From assembly GCA_910584525.1 (NCBI GenBank), contig CAJUAT010000053.1, positions 1-18,043 of the forward strand: a stretch of 18,043 nt of DNA. Reading direction: 5' to 3'. Below, piece after piece: positions 1 to 6,080 of the stretch. Origin of the DNA: an uncultured Muribaculaceae bacterium. Lineage in GTDB: Bacteria; Bacteroidota; Bacteroidia; Bacteroidales; Muribaculaceae. The notes beneath the pieces are model-generated. The model did not search any database. It was given only the letters and a program-made list of their open reading frames with translations, and had not been told where the DNA came from. How positions within the stretch are numbered: the stretch's first letter is position 1; every line of letters begins with the position of its first letter. The position numbers and the translations under genes were made by a program.

Positions 1-108
1 TCACTGGAGATGCACCTTATAGTAGGCTACCGCTGACGGAACAGCGGGTTAAATCATGCAACTAATATCACTGTTTAACAATCAATTACGCGACTTTACA
101 GGTCACAC
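1..108 (-). mobile_element. Probable 5' end of a group II intron inserted in mobC (partial)
   Basis: The mobC reading frame runs with family-like sequence to codon TGG (111-109) and is then followed on the minus strand by GTGTGACC, which matches the conserved GUGYG 5' end of group II introns. Beyond the junction there is no coupling-protein sequence. The DNA folds into clean stems that would suit intron domain I: GTTAAA/TTTAAC (48-53 with 74-79) and CCGCTG/CAGCGG (30-35 with 42-47, six-base loop). Only about 108 bases are in the window, so the exon-binding sites, the intron-encoded reverse transcriptase and domains V/VI cannot be seen. Seen: abrupt loss of homology, 5' consensus, stems. Inferred: intron identity. 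An insertion sequence end or other disruption is the alternative. Confidence 0.6.
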
Positions 109-1017
109 CCAAGTCTTGTTAAGGTTGAGCATTATAGTGTATGCGCTCTCGTAAGCGTCGGAAATATCCGTCATGAACTCCGGTGCTATGGGATTGCAGC
201 GGTGTGAGCGCATCGGGTCGTCAAAGTTGATGACCCTGAACTCCGGGACTCTCCCCTTGTACCCCTCCTTGTGGGCAAGGAGGTGATTCATGGCGATGAC
301 AGATAGGTCGGGATACTTGAAGTCATACAGATAGGCACTGTAACCGTTTTCAATACACTGCTTTATGTAATTGTTGACCACTGCGTATGACTTGCCCGAA
401 CCGGGAGTTCCGAGGACTATCGTCGCGCGAAACGGATTGACTACGTTAATCCACCCCTTATGCCACTTGCGCTTGTAGTAGAACCGTGTCGGGAGGTTGA
501 TTGAATAGTCGTTTTTCAACAGGCGTGTCTCCTGCATGAACGACTCGTTTTCATTGTTGAAACGGTCGTCCATGAGGTTGCCCCGGAGTATTCTTCCCGC
601 CCATACGCCGCCGAAAAGCAACGCCACATATCCGAGGGCGGTCGATGCGATATACATAACCGTCCACCCCTTGGCGGGCATCCACCAGCAGCCGATGAAA
701 AGCGTGAGGCCGACAGCGAGGGCTGCCGCGACGTGCCTCCATTTGATACTCTCGCTCTTGACTCCCTTAGTGCCGAAACACGATACGGCGAGAAGGAGGA
801 GCGCGAACCACTTCGCGTTGTTAGGATTTTGGAAAATGCCACACTCGTTATTGAGATTGTTCAATATGCGGTAAACCGTAATGACGAACCAATTGCTGTG
901 AACCACGGCAACGCCTGTGAACCACAGGATATTTGCAGCGACAATAGCGATGCTTATGCCCCTGACGAAATCCATTATCTTGGCGAGTGCCCGTAGGTCG
1001 TCTTCCTGCTGACTCAT
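103..1017 (-). pseudogene. mobC: MobC/TraG-type coupling protein, 5' exon, interrupted
   Basis: Type IV coupling protein (VirD4/TraG family) that links the relaxosome to the secretion channel at the inner membrane. The 304 readable residues hold the N-terminal membrane part, with hydrophobic segments near residues 20-40, 70-85, 95-112 and 120-142, then the start of the cytoplasmic ATPase with Walker A GTPGSGKS at 203-210 and the family stretch around NPFRATIVLGTPG. Family members are about 660 residues, so more than half, including Walker B, is missing. The frame ends in TGA at 105-103, three bases into a probable group II intron; exon sequence stops at 109 after codon TGG and the last residue (Val) comes from the intron. 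If the intron splices, this is a split functional gene rather than a dead one. It lies 24 bases after mobB in the same operon. Confidence 0.88.
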
Positions 1018-1041
1018 AAAATAAATATTTTTTGAATGTAA

Positions 1042-2385
1042 TTAATTTCCGGGCTTTCTGCCCCTGCGTCTCCTTCGCCTCATGGCGCGGTAGAACGCCT
1101 CCTCCTCCGCATCGAAACCGGGTCCGACATGGAACAGGTCGAGACCGGGGATAGACGGCATATCATCCGTATTGCCGGGGGCCGCGTTCCCCACCGTACA
1201 GGCATTGCCGGTCTGCTGTCTCGGCACGGCGGCATCCCCGCCGGTATCCGGGTCAAAGGCATGGGGAGCCGGCTCCTCGATTTGCGGAGCAAGGTCGCGA
1301 GTCTCCGTTTCGGGAACGGGGACAGGAGTATCCACGACGGACTCCCCGACGCTGTTGAACCTGCGCTCGAAGGCGTTTGCAGAATACTCCTTGCCGAGAC
1401 GCGAACCGTTGAGCGCGCACATCGTGCTGTGGTCAATGAAGGTGACACCGTATATGCGCCCGGTGTCGGTATGCCTGAACACCACATCAATCCCTATGGA
1501 TTTGAGCAGCGACACAAAGGTGTCCCTGTCGGTACACTGCAATAGCGCGTCGTCAACCCTGCGCCTCACAATATCGGCGAGGTGGCGGTCGGCAATATCG
1601 TCCCTCGACCTGCCGAACCTGCTGTCAATTGCCGCGCGGCTCGCGAACTTGCCGAGACGTGACGCCTTGAACGGCGCGGCGACAGGAGTGCCGGAGTCAT
1701 CGGTCGCGAAATACACCATACCGTGATACTCGCGCCCGTTCACCCTGCCGTCGGTCATTTCCGCCCTGACGTTGAACAGCGACAGCACCGCGTTCATCTC
1801 GCCGATGCTCTGGAACCGGTATCTCATGCCGACGAGTTTCACCACGGCGGCAACCTGACGTTTCAGGTCGCCTTCCGGATTGATTTTCTCAATGGGAGTG
1901 TCGGGCGACACCTTCTGACGCTCCGCCGGCCGCAGACCGAACTCCCTCTCCAGCTCCCGGCAAATCTCCTTGCTGCGGTAGAAATTGTTCCTGTCGGAGA
2001 CCGCCTTGCCGTCGGTACCGACGCGCAGGGCTACAATGTGGATATGGTGGCGGTCGATGTCCATATGCTTCACCACTATGTACGGCATATCGCCGAACCC
2101 CATGCGCCGCATATACTCGTGAGCCAGCGATGTGTAGTCGGTATCGCTCAGACGGTCGTCGGGATGCGGGTTGAGCGATATGTGCATCATCGGTTTCATC
2201 GTCTTGGTATTGGCCGGCATCCAGCGCATGAAATCCTCATAGACGCGGCGTATGTCCACCGCCCCGGAACCGTCGTTGTAGATTTTGTTGGTGTCAAGCA
2301 TCCTGCCTTTCTCCTTGTTGAGCTTCTCCCCGTTGTAACGGATCGCGCCATAGAGGGAGTCGCCTAACGAGATTTTTGCAACCAT
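1042..2385 (-). CDS. mobB: MobB relaxase (MOBP-type, MobA/VirD2 family)
   Basis: Relaxase that nicks oriT, stays covalently attached to the 5' end and pilots the strand through the channel. Of 447 residues the first 150 form the relaxase domain. The metal-binding three-histidine motif is visible as KHMDIDRHHIHIV at about 106-118 (His107, His114, His116), and Tyr12 in SLYGAIRYN is the likely catalytic tyrosine. The rest is a less conserved C-terminal region ending in a strongly basic tail with six consecutive arginines, preceded by an acidic stretch (DAEEEAF). The start overlaps mobA by 22 bases, indicating translational coupling. mobA, mobB and mobC form one minus-strand operon divergent from tra. 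Family assignment is firm; the tyrosine is inferred from its position at the N-terminus. Confidence 0.93.
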   Translation of the reverse strand: MVAKISLGDSLYGAIRYNGEKLNKEKGRMLDTNKIYNDGSGAVDIRRVYEDFMRWMPANTKTMKPMMHISLNPHPDDRLSDTDYTSLAHEYMRRMGFGDMPYIVVKHMDIDRHHIHIVALRVGTDGKAVSDRNNFYRSKEICRELEREFGLRPAERQKVSPDTPIEKINPEGDLKRQVAAVVKLVGMRYRFQSIGEMNAVLSLFNVRAEMTDGRVNGREYHGMVYFATDDSGTPVAAPFKASRLGKFASRAAIDSRFGRSRDDIADRHLADIVRRRVDDALLQCTDRDTFVSLLKSIGIDVVFRHTDTGRIYGVTFIDHSTMCALNGSRLGKEYSANAFERRFNSVGESVVDTPVPVPETETRDLAPQIEEPAPHAFDPDTGGDAAVPRQQTGNACTVGNAAPGNTDDMPSIPGLDLFHVGPGFDAEEEAFYRAMRRRRRRGRKPGN

Positions 2386-2789
2386 GCCTCGTCAAATTTT
2401 CGTGCAAGGGCGACAATATCGCCGCTTATCCTCACCAGCTCTACAGTCTTGCGCTCCAGAGCGGACAGCAGCTTCATCGCCTTCTTCTCGGTGAAATTCT
2501 CGCGGAGCGTCTTCACGAGGAGCGCGTATTCCACACCGACGGTACGGTATCGGGCGTTGAAGGATGATAAAAGGTCTATGAACTCGCGGGTCCCCTCGTC
2601 AACGTAGAACACCTTGAAAGGCTTATTGAAAAGAATTCCCTTTATGAACGCGGCCTTGTTCAAGGCCCCCGCCTTGTCGAACATCGAGAGAAAGACCTCG
2701 TTCTCCCGTGCGTCGAGACGCACGACGTAGCGGAAAACGGCAGGATTGATTTTTGGCGGTCTCCCGCCACGGTTGAAATTCTGCGCCAT
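2364..2789 (-). CDS. mobA: MobA relaxosome accessory protein, ribbon-helix-helix-like
   Basis: Small DNA-binding protein of 141 residues that in this element family helps the relaxase recognise oriT. The N-terminus is basic (RGGRPPK) and leads into a beta strand (FRYVVRLDARE) and two helices, the pattern of a ribbon-helix-helix fold, followed by a mostly helical C-terminal half. It is the first gene of the minus-strand mob operon and faces the repeat-rich intergenic region that should hold oriT. The 3' end overlaps mobB. No Shine-Dalgarno site is seen, which is normal for Bacteroidota. The start is chosen because the family usually opens a few residues before the RPPK basic patch. Confidence 0.88.
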   Translation of the reverse strand: MAQNFNRGGRPPKINPAVFRYVVRLDARENEVFLSMFDKAGALNKAAFIKGILFNKPFKVFYVDEGTREFIDLLSSFNARYRTVGVEYALLVKTLRENFTEKKAMKLLSALERKTVELVRISGDIVALARKFDEAWLQKSR

Positions 2790-2842
2790 AATCGGTAGAT
2801 TAAGCGTGTCACAAACTGCGGACCGCAGTAAAAACGGCTACG

Positions 2843-2867
2843 GGGTTTACGACTTCGGAGTAAACCC
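2843..2867. promoter_or_regulatory. Perfect 8-bp stem-loop near mobA
   Basis: GGGTTTAC (2843-2850) and GTAAACCC (2860-2867) form a perfect stem with a nine-base loop, 54 bases upstream of the mobA start. A second short hairpin, CCGGT/ACCGG with a three-base loop, follows at 2873-2885. It has no T-run, so a terminator is unlikely. Its place beside mobA makes it a candidate part of oriT or a mob operon operator. Confidence 0.5.
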
Positions 2868-2896
2868 TCCCCCCGGTGGAACCGGCAAGGGTTGAG

Positions 2897-2922
2897 AGGC
2901 ACTCACTTGGTTTCCAGTGCCT
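2897..2922. promoter_or_regulatory. Inverted repeat AGGCACT/AGTGCCT, candidate oriT arm
   Basis: A perfect 7-bp inverted repeat (2897-2903 and 2916-2922) with a 12-base spacer. The size and spacing resemble the inverted repeats next to nic sites of MOBP relaxases, and it lies about 110 bases upstream of mobA. The nic site itself cannot be assigned from sequence. A second inverted repeat with the same arm length and spacer length occurs at 3579-3604. Confidence 0.4.
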
Positions 2923-3013
2923 GTCAACATACCTTGCAATGCTCATGTGTGCATAGGGAAATGACTGAAAAACGGGAATAAAAAAGAGGTCGGGCTATCC
3001 TGTGAGAACAAAG

Positions 3014-3028
3014 CGGGAGAACCTCCCG
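3014..3028. other. Short GC-rich hairpin
   Basis: CGGGAG and CTCCCG pair perfectly around a three-base loop. On the minus strand it is followed by CTTTGTTCT, a weak T-rich tail, so it could be a weak minus-strand terminator or simply one more structured element of the intergenic region. Another short hairpin, GCCGC/GCGGC, sits at 3058-3070. No function can be assigned. Confidence 0.3.
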
Positions 3029-3198
3029 TCGCGGCAAAAAAACGTAGGCCTTGACCTGCCGCATGGCGGCGTTTTCGCATTAAGGCATCCGCAAAAAGAC
3101 GTTTGCCAACGGCTGCGAAACTGTGTCCTGCCGCGTTTCGGCTGATGATTGCGTGTATGAGCCTAACAACGGGAAAGGCTTTAAGGTTTTCAGAGTCG

Positions 3199-3230
3199 GC
3201 AATCTTCGGCAAAACATCAGCAATCTTCGG
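3199..3230. repeat. Direct repeat GCAATCTTCGG, two copies 21 bp apart
   Basis: GCAATCTTCGG occurs at 3199-3209 and 3220-3230, followed in both copies by an A-rich segment. The 21-bp period is two turns of B-DNA, so a protein would meet both copies on the same face. This fits an operator or an accessory-protein site for the relaxosome or for the transcription factors that switch on transfer. The binding protein is not known from the sequence. Confidence 0.6.
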
Positions 3231-3360
3231 AAAATCAATATGTTACGAAAACCATTCTTGAATTGCTGACGTTATGATTGCGTATCCGGCCAGTTCCCCG
3301 GCTGTATGACATACCGCTCACATCATGATTAATTCAGACGAGTGATGCGACAATCCTCCC

Positions 3361-3410
3361 GCCGTTCAGCGGAAACAATGCAATACTTAAAGACTATATG
3401 ACTGAACGGC
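3361..3410. promoter_or_regulatory. Inverted repeat block A (GCCGTTCAG/CTGAACGGC)
   Basis: A perfect 9-bp inverted repeat with arms at 3361-3369 and 3402-3410 and a 32-base spacer. The left arm and its downstream bases (CCGTTCAGC then GGAAA) recur at 3686-3699, where GTTCAGC again pairs with GCTGAAC (block B, 3688-3723). Two blocks with a shared core on the tra side suggest paired operators. The right arm of block A overlaps the start of the possible 58-codon ORF. Confidence 0.45.
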
Positions 3411-3574
3411 CCGACGACTGCAAGACACTTCAGATGAAATCCGGATTGAGTGCATTGTCATGGGAACGGCTGAATATTCCCAAAGTCATACCGGTGACTG
3501 ACGCAGACACTGTACCGTCAGTCCTTCCGGTTACTGAAAGGCCGGTTGGCCGAATTGTCAAACCATTAGAATAA
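3398..3574 (+). CDS. Possible small ORF, 58 aa, unknown
   Basis: An ATG-initiated frame of 58 codons (begins MTERPDDCKTL, ends GRIVKPLE) in the intergenic region on the tra strand. It has no signal peptide or membrane segment and is rich in Pro, Val and Thr. I recognise no domain. Its start codon lies inside one copy of the ATGACTGA octad and inside the right part of inverted repeat block A, which argues that the DNA there may be regulatory rather than coding. It is listed because it is open, on the operon strand, and shorter than usual gene-finding limits. Confidence 0.2.
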   Translation: MTERPDDCKTLQMKSGLSALSWERLNIPKVIPVTDADTVPSVLPVTERPVGRIVKPLE

Positions 3575-3578
3575 CGGA

Positions 3579-3604
3579 TGATTGGATTCCCGTGTGACCA
3601 ATCA
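3579..3604. promoter_or_regulatory. Inverted repeat TGATTGG/CCAATCA
   Basis: Perfect 7-bp arms at 3579-3585 and 3598-3604 with a 12-base spacer, directly before the 8-bp repeat tract. The left arm is part of an octad variant (ATGATTGG) that also occurs inside the tract at 3626-3633, so the inverted repeat and the tract share a recognition word. Possible operator or secondary relaxosome site. Confidence 0.45.
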
Positions 3605-3609
3605 CTCAG

Positions 3610-3665
3610 ATGACTGGATGACTGAATGATTGGATGACTGAATGACTGAATGACCGGGTGACGGA
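3610..3665. repeat. Tandem 8-bp repeat, seven units (ATGACTGA-like)
   Basis: Seven contiguous 8-base units: ATGACTGG, ATGACTGA, ATGATTGG, ATGACTGA, ATGACTGA, ATGACCGG, GTGACGGA. The units keep exact 8-base phase and carry stop codons, so they are not coding. Further isolated copies of ATGACTGA occur at 2961-2968 and 3398-3405. The tract ends about 190 bases before traA. Short tandem units upstream of a parA gene are typical of operators/centromeres bound by ribbon-helix-helix partners; TraB and TraC encoded just downstream have that type of fold. Slippage-generated repeat without function is the alternative. Confidence 0.75.
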
Positions 3666-3666
3666 C

Positions 3667-3685
3667 TCATCCCCGTAAGGGATGA
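3667..3685. other. Hairpin TCATCCC/GGGATGA
   Basis: A perfect 7-bp stem with a five-base loop (CGTAA) immediately after the octad tract. There is no T-run after it on the plus strand, so it is not a typical terminator. It may be an operator or part of the tra leader transcript. Confidence 0.4.
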
Positions 3686-3741
3686 CCGTTCAGCAGGAAA
3701 GCCGTATGATTGCGTGGCTGAACCTTCCAATCACCGGGCAC

Positions 3742-3784
3742 CTGACGTACCGGGGGCACAGGGCGATTTTCACCCCCGCGTCAG
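3742..3784 (+). promoter_or_regulatory. Large imperfect stem-loop in the probable traA leader
   Basis: CTGACG (3742-3747) pairs with CGTCAG (3779-3784), and inside it GGGGG (3752-3756) pairs with CCCCC (3773-3777), giving an 11-bp interrupted stem with a 16-base loop. It ends about 75 bases before the traA start. It could act in the mRNA as a leader structure or attenuator, or as DNA. No poly-T follows. Confidence 0.4.
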
Positions 3785-3858
3785 CAATGCCGACCAAGGC
3801 ACGGACAGGTGCCGCACGGCGGTCCGCCGTTTCCACAACCACATACTACTGTATAGAA

Positions 3859-4638
3859 ATGACAGAACCGGTTTTTGTGGCTTTCGCCACCCAGAAAGGC
3901 GGAGCCGGAAAATCAACACTCACGACGCTTGTCGCGAGCTGCCTCCACTATCTCTACGGCAGAAAGGTACTTGCCATAGACTGCGACGCAAGACAGCACA
4001 GCATGGTCGAGTACCGCAGGAAGGACAGGCTGGTGATAAGGGAGAACCCCGCTGTCAAGAGACGCTTCACCAAGTTCATGCACGGCTTCGGGGGCAGTGT
4101 CTATGAGATAATCAGCAGCGGGCCGGGCGAGGCACTCGCCACAGCCCAGAAAGCGATAGATGACGGCTATGCCGCCGACTTCGTGTTCTTCGACATCACG
4201 GGCACGGTCAACGACCGCGACATTGTGACGCTCCTTTCGGCGATGGACTATCTCTTTGTCCCGATAACGCCGGAGACTGGAGACCTCAAAAGCTCCCTCG
4301 GATTCGCGCACAACGTCCGCGAGTGCATGATACTCACCGGCGAGTCGCGCATCAAGGGTACATACCTCGTCTGGAACAAGGTGCAGGCGAAAGACCGCGA
4401 CAGCCTATGCCAGCTCATAAACCGCTATGCCGCCTCCATGTGCATAGAATCTCTGGAGACCATACTCCCGATGAGCGTGAAATTCACCAAAGACGGTGCT
4501 GAGACAGGGAAAGGTGCCGTTTTCCGCTCCACCTTCATGCCTCCCGACAGGAAGATGCTGAAAAACAGCTATCTGCCCGAACTGGTGGATGAGATACTCC
4601 AAACCATAACCTCCGACGAATATGCCGACAAGACGTGA
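3859..4638 (+). CDS. traA: TraA, ParA-like ATPase
   Basis: First gene of the tra operon, 259 residues. A deviant Walker A motif, KGGAGKST at 13-20, the A' motif LAIDCDARQ (38-46) and the Walker B-like FVFFDITG (108-115) identify a ParA/MinD-family ATPase. These dimerise on ATP, bind DNA non-specifically and position DNA or protein cargo. The frame is open back to an ATG at 3682, but ParA proteins start about ten residues before Walker A, and the extra 59 codons cross hairpins and repeats, so the ATG at 3859 is chosen. The 3' end overlaps traB by 17 bases. With the RHH-like TraB and TraC it may form a partition-like or regulatory set; its exact role in transfer is not known to me. Confidence 0.9.
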   Translation: MTEPVFVAFATQKGGAGKSTLTTLVASCLHYLYGRKVLAIDCDARQHSMVEYRRKDRLVIRENPAVKRRFTKFMHGFGGSVYEIISSGPGEALATAQKAIDDGYAADFVFFDITGTVNDRDIVTLLSAMDYLFVPITPETGDLKSSLGFAHNVRECMILTGESRIKGTYLVWNKVQAKDRDSLCQLINRYAASMCIESLETILPMSVKFTKDGAETGKGAVFRSTFMPPDRKMLKNSYLPELVDEILQTITSDEYADKT

Positions 4639-5005
4639 GACAAACTTCGACGCCGACAAGTTCCTCGACACCTACGAGGACAGGACCGCCTCCGCGATGC
4701 GTGACCCGGCTGCCGCCAAAGAGCCGCCCCGTCAGGCGGCGAAAGCCCCCGAAACACCTGTGCCCTCTCCAAAGGAGGTGGAATACATGGAGAAATACCT
4801 CCTGCCCCAAAAATATGTACGGGTGATAAAGAGCGGAAAGCAGGTCGCGGTCAGCGACGAGTTCAAGGTCAAGATTCAGAAACTCCTGTTGTTCTTCTCC
4901 GAGGGAGGAACGATAGCCGGATATGTCAACAATGTGCTGGAGCAGCATTTCCGGGAATTCGACGACGTTATCCAGCGAATGTTCAACAACACCAAGCAGA
5001 TTTAG
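4622..5005 (+). CDS. traB: TraB, DUF3408 protein, RHH-like
   Basis: A 127-residue protein with a low-complexity, Ala/Pro-rich linker (about 24-52) and a C-terminal domain (about 73-115) that reads as strand (KQVAVSD), helix, then TIAGYVNNVLEQHF. This matches the DUF3408 pattern seen in pairs upstream of traD in Bacteroidales elements and resembles a ribbon-helix-helix DNA-binding fold. It overlaps traA by 17 bases and precedes traC by two, so it is translationally coupled. The C-terminal domain aligns with that of TraC, so the two are paralogues. DNA binding is inferred from the fold pattern, not shown. Confidence 0.8.
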   Translation: MPTRRETNFDADKFLDTYEDRTASAMRDPAAAKEPPRQAAKAPETPVPSPKEVEYMEKYLLPQKYVRVIKSGKQVAVSDEFKVKIQKLLLFFSEGGTIAGYVNNVLEQHFREFDDVIQRMFNNTKQI

Positions 5006-5007
5006 AG

Positions 5008-5310
5008 ATGGCAGACGAAAATATAAATGACATTAAAGGACGTCCGGGAAGGGAAATTGAGTGCCCGGCCCAAAAGGAGGCGGAGGCCTACCGCTCCATG
5101 TTCCTCGAACCGGGGGAAGTCGGAGCGCGGAAAGGCATATTCGTCCCGCGTGAACTGGTGGACCGGCTGAAGATGTCGGTGCCCCTCCTTGACGTGGAGG
5201 GCCTCACAATCGGGGTCTATGTGACACGGATACTCCTTCGGCACCTGTCGGACAACGCCGGCATACTGAACCTCCTTATGGAGAAAGGCAAGAAAAAGAC
5301 GCGCCTATGA
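5008..5310 (+). CDS. traC: TraC, DUF3408-like protein, RHH-like
   Basis: A 100-residue protein whose region 41-82 (strand KGIFVPRE, helix, then LTIGVYVTRILLRHL) lines up with the C-terminal domain of TraB. It lacks TraB's long N-terminal extension. The end overlaps the traD start by four bases (ATGA). As with TraB, a dimeric DNA-binding role as partner of the ParA-like TraA, or as a repressor of the operon, is plausible but inferred. The basic tail (GKKKTRL) would suit nucleic-acid binding. Confidence 0.75.
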   Translation: MADENINDIKGRPGREIECPAQKEAEAYRSMFLEPGEVGARKGIFVPRELVDRLKMSVPLLDVEGLTIGVYVTRILLRHLSDNAGILNLLMEKGKKKTRL

Positions 5311-5981
5311 ACACAGTCCTGAGCGTATTGATAATCTGCGGCTTCCTCTACCTGTCGTTTGTGACGTGGATGTTCCGCAGGAAAGAGGGGGATGCAAAGC
5401 CTCCCTCGAAAGAAGAGGCACAGCCTCCCGCCTCCGGCTCCCCGCTATCGGTGGTCCCCAAAAGCGACTTCGACATGGAGGAGTTCCGGAAATCACTCGC
5501 CGCCACGCTGACATCAGCGGTCAGACAGGCACTTGGGGCTGAGACCGTGGAATCCGACCCAGCCGGAAACCACGGCGGCGACAATGACGGCGACAATGAC
5601 GAAGAAGACCCCGACATGGATGATGTTGATCCCGGACTGGTATCCCCTCCGGCCACGGGCGACAGCATCGACGAGATTGAGGATGCGCTGAACGTGGCTG
5701 TCAATCCCGGTGCCGACAACGTCAGCAAGGCCAAGGCCGGAGACGTGCTGTCCGGTATGCGCGACGTGGTTTTCATCGGCAGGCTGATGGAGGCCGACAG
5801 GCGAATAAGCGACGGTGTGATGGACTGCATCGCGGAGAGTATGCGCATGAGGAACGCAGCCCGCGGCAGGAAGAAAGGCAGCCCGGCACCGAAAGCCAAG
5901 GCAAGGCCGGTGGATATAGGCGGAGTCCTCCGGGACCCGGATTTTGTGAAACATAAAAAAGACAACGATGAAGAAAGCTGA
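5307..5981 (+). CDS. traD: TraD, membrane-anchored conjugation protein
   Basis: A 224-residue protein with one N-terminal membrane segment (about 4-22) followed by basic residues (FRRK), so the rest probably lies in the cytoplasm. A Pro-rich linker and a very acidic, Asn/Asp-rich stretch (about 84-109) follow, then a helical C-terminal part with a basic Arg/Lys-rich region near 186-200. Position between the DUF3408 pair and traE matches traD of CTnDOT-type elements. No enzymatic motif is visible and the molecular role is unknown. A 99-base gap separates it from traE; the gap has only a 21-codon Pro-rich frame that I do not accept as a gene. Confidence 0.75.
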   Translation: MNTVLSVLIICGFLYLSFVTWMFRRKEGDAKPPSKEEAQPPASGSPLSVVPKSDFDMEEFRKSLAATLTSAVRQALGAETVESDPAGNHGGDNDGDNDEEDPDMDDVDPGLVSPPATGDSIDEIEDALNVAVNPGADNVSKAKAGDVLSGMRDVVFIGRLMEADRRISDGVMDCIAESMRMRNAARGRKKGSPAPKAKARPVDIGGVLRDPDFVKHKKDNDEES

Positions 5982-6080
5982 TTACGGATGATGCCGCCGG
6001 AGGCACAGCACAGGCCCGTCGAGGCCCCGACACAACCCGCGTCGGGAGAATAGAAGCCCGGCGCACAATACAAGACCCGT

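Larger units (their letters stand above)
2790..3858. other. Divergent mob/tra intergenic control region, probable oriT
   Basis: This 1.07-kb stretch lies between the divergent starts of mobA and traA. I see no convincing gene in it; a 58-codon ORF (3398-3574) is possible, and the longer open frames run through hairpins and repeats. It holds a cluster of hairpins next to mobA, direct repeats 21 bases apart, three copies of ATGATTGCGT, two inverted-repeat blocks with GTTCAG/CTGAAC arms, a tract of 8-bp units, and a large hairpin just before traA. In CTnDOT-type elements oriT lies beside the mob genes and the tra promoter lies upstream of traA, so both are expected here. I could not find a clean Bacteroidota promoter (TTTG and TAnnTTTG) on either strand. 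Confidence 0.7.

Noticed and set aside
1129..2367. Long plus-strand open frames opposite mobB
   Set aside because: They are antisense shadows of a well-supported relaxase gene with clear motifs; their translations have no domain.
2943..3212. 89-codon open frame on the minus strand upstream of mobA
   Set aside because: It runs through the hairpins at 3014-3028 and 3058-3070 and begins inside the 21-bp direct repeat; no domain or membrane pattern is recognisable. More likely control-region DNA that happens to be open.
3667..3685. Hairpin considered as a rho-independent terminator
   Set aside because: No T-run follows on either strand; it sits upstream of the first tra gene, where a terminator would be expected only for an unseen upstream transcript.
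3682..3858. N-terminal extension of traA from an ATG at 3682
   Set aside because: ParA proteins begin about ten residues before the Walker A motif; the extra 59 residues look unlike a domain and their DNA holds operator-like repeats and a large stem-loop.
5988..6053. 21-codon Pro-rich ORF between traD and traE
   Set aside because: Too short, no recognisable feature, and no hydrophobic or basic pattern that would suggest function.
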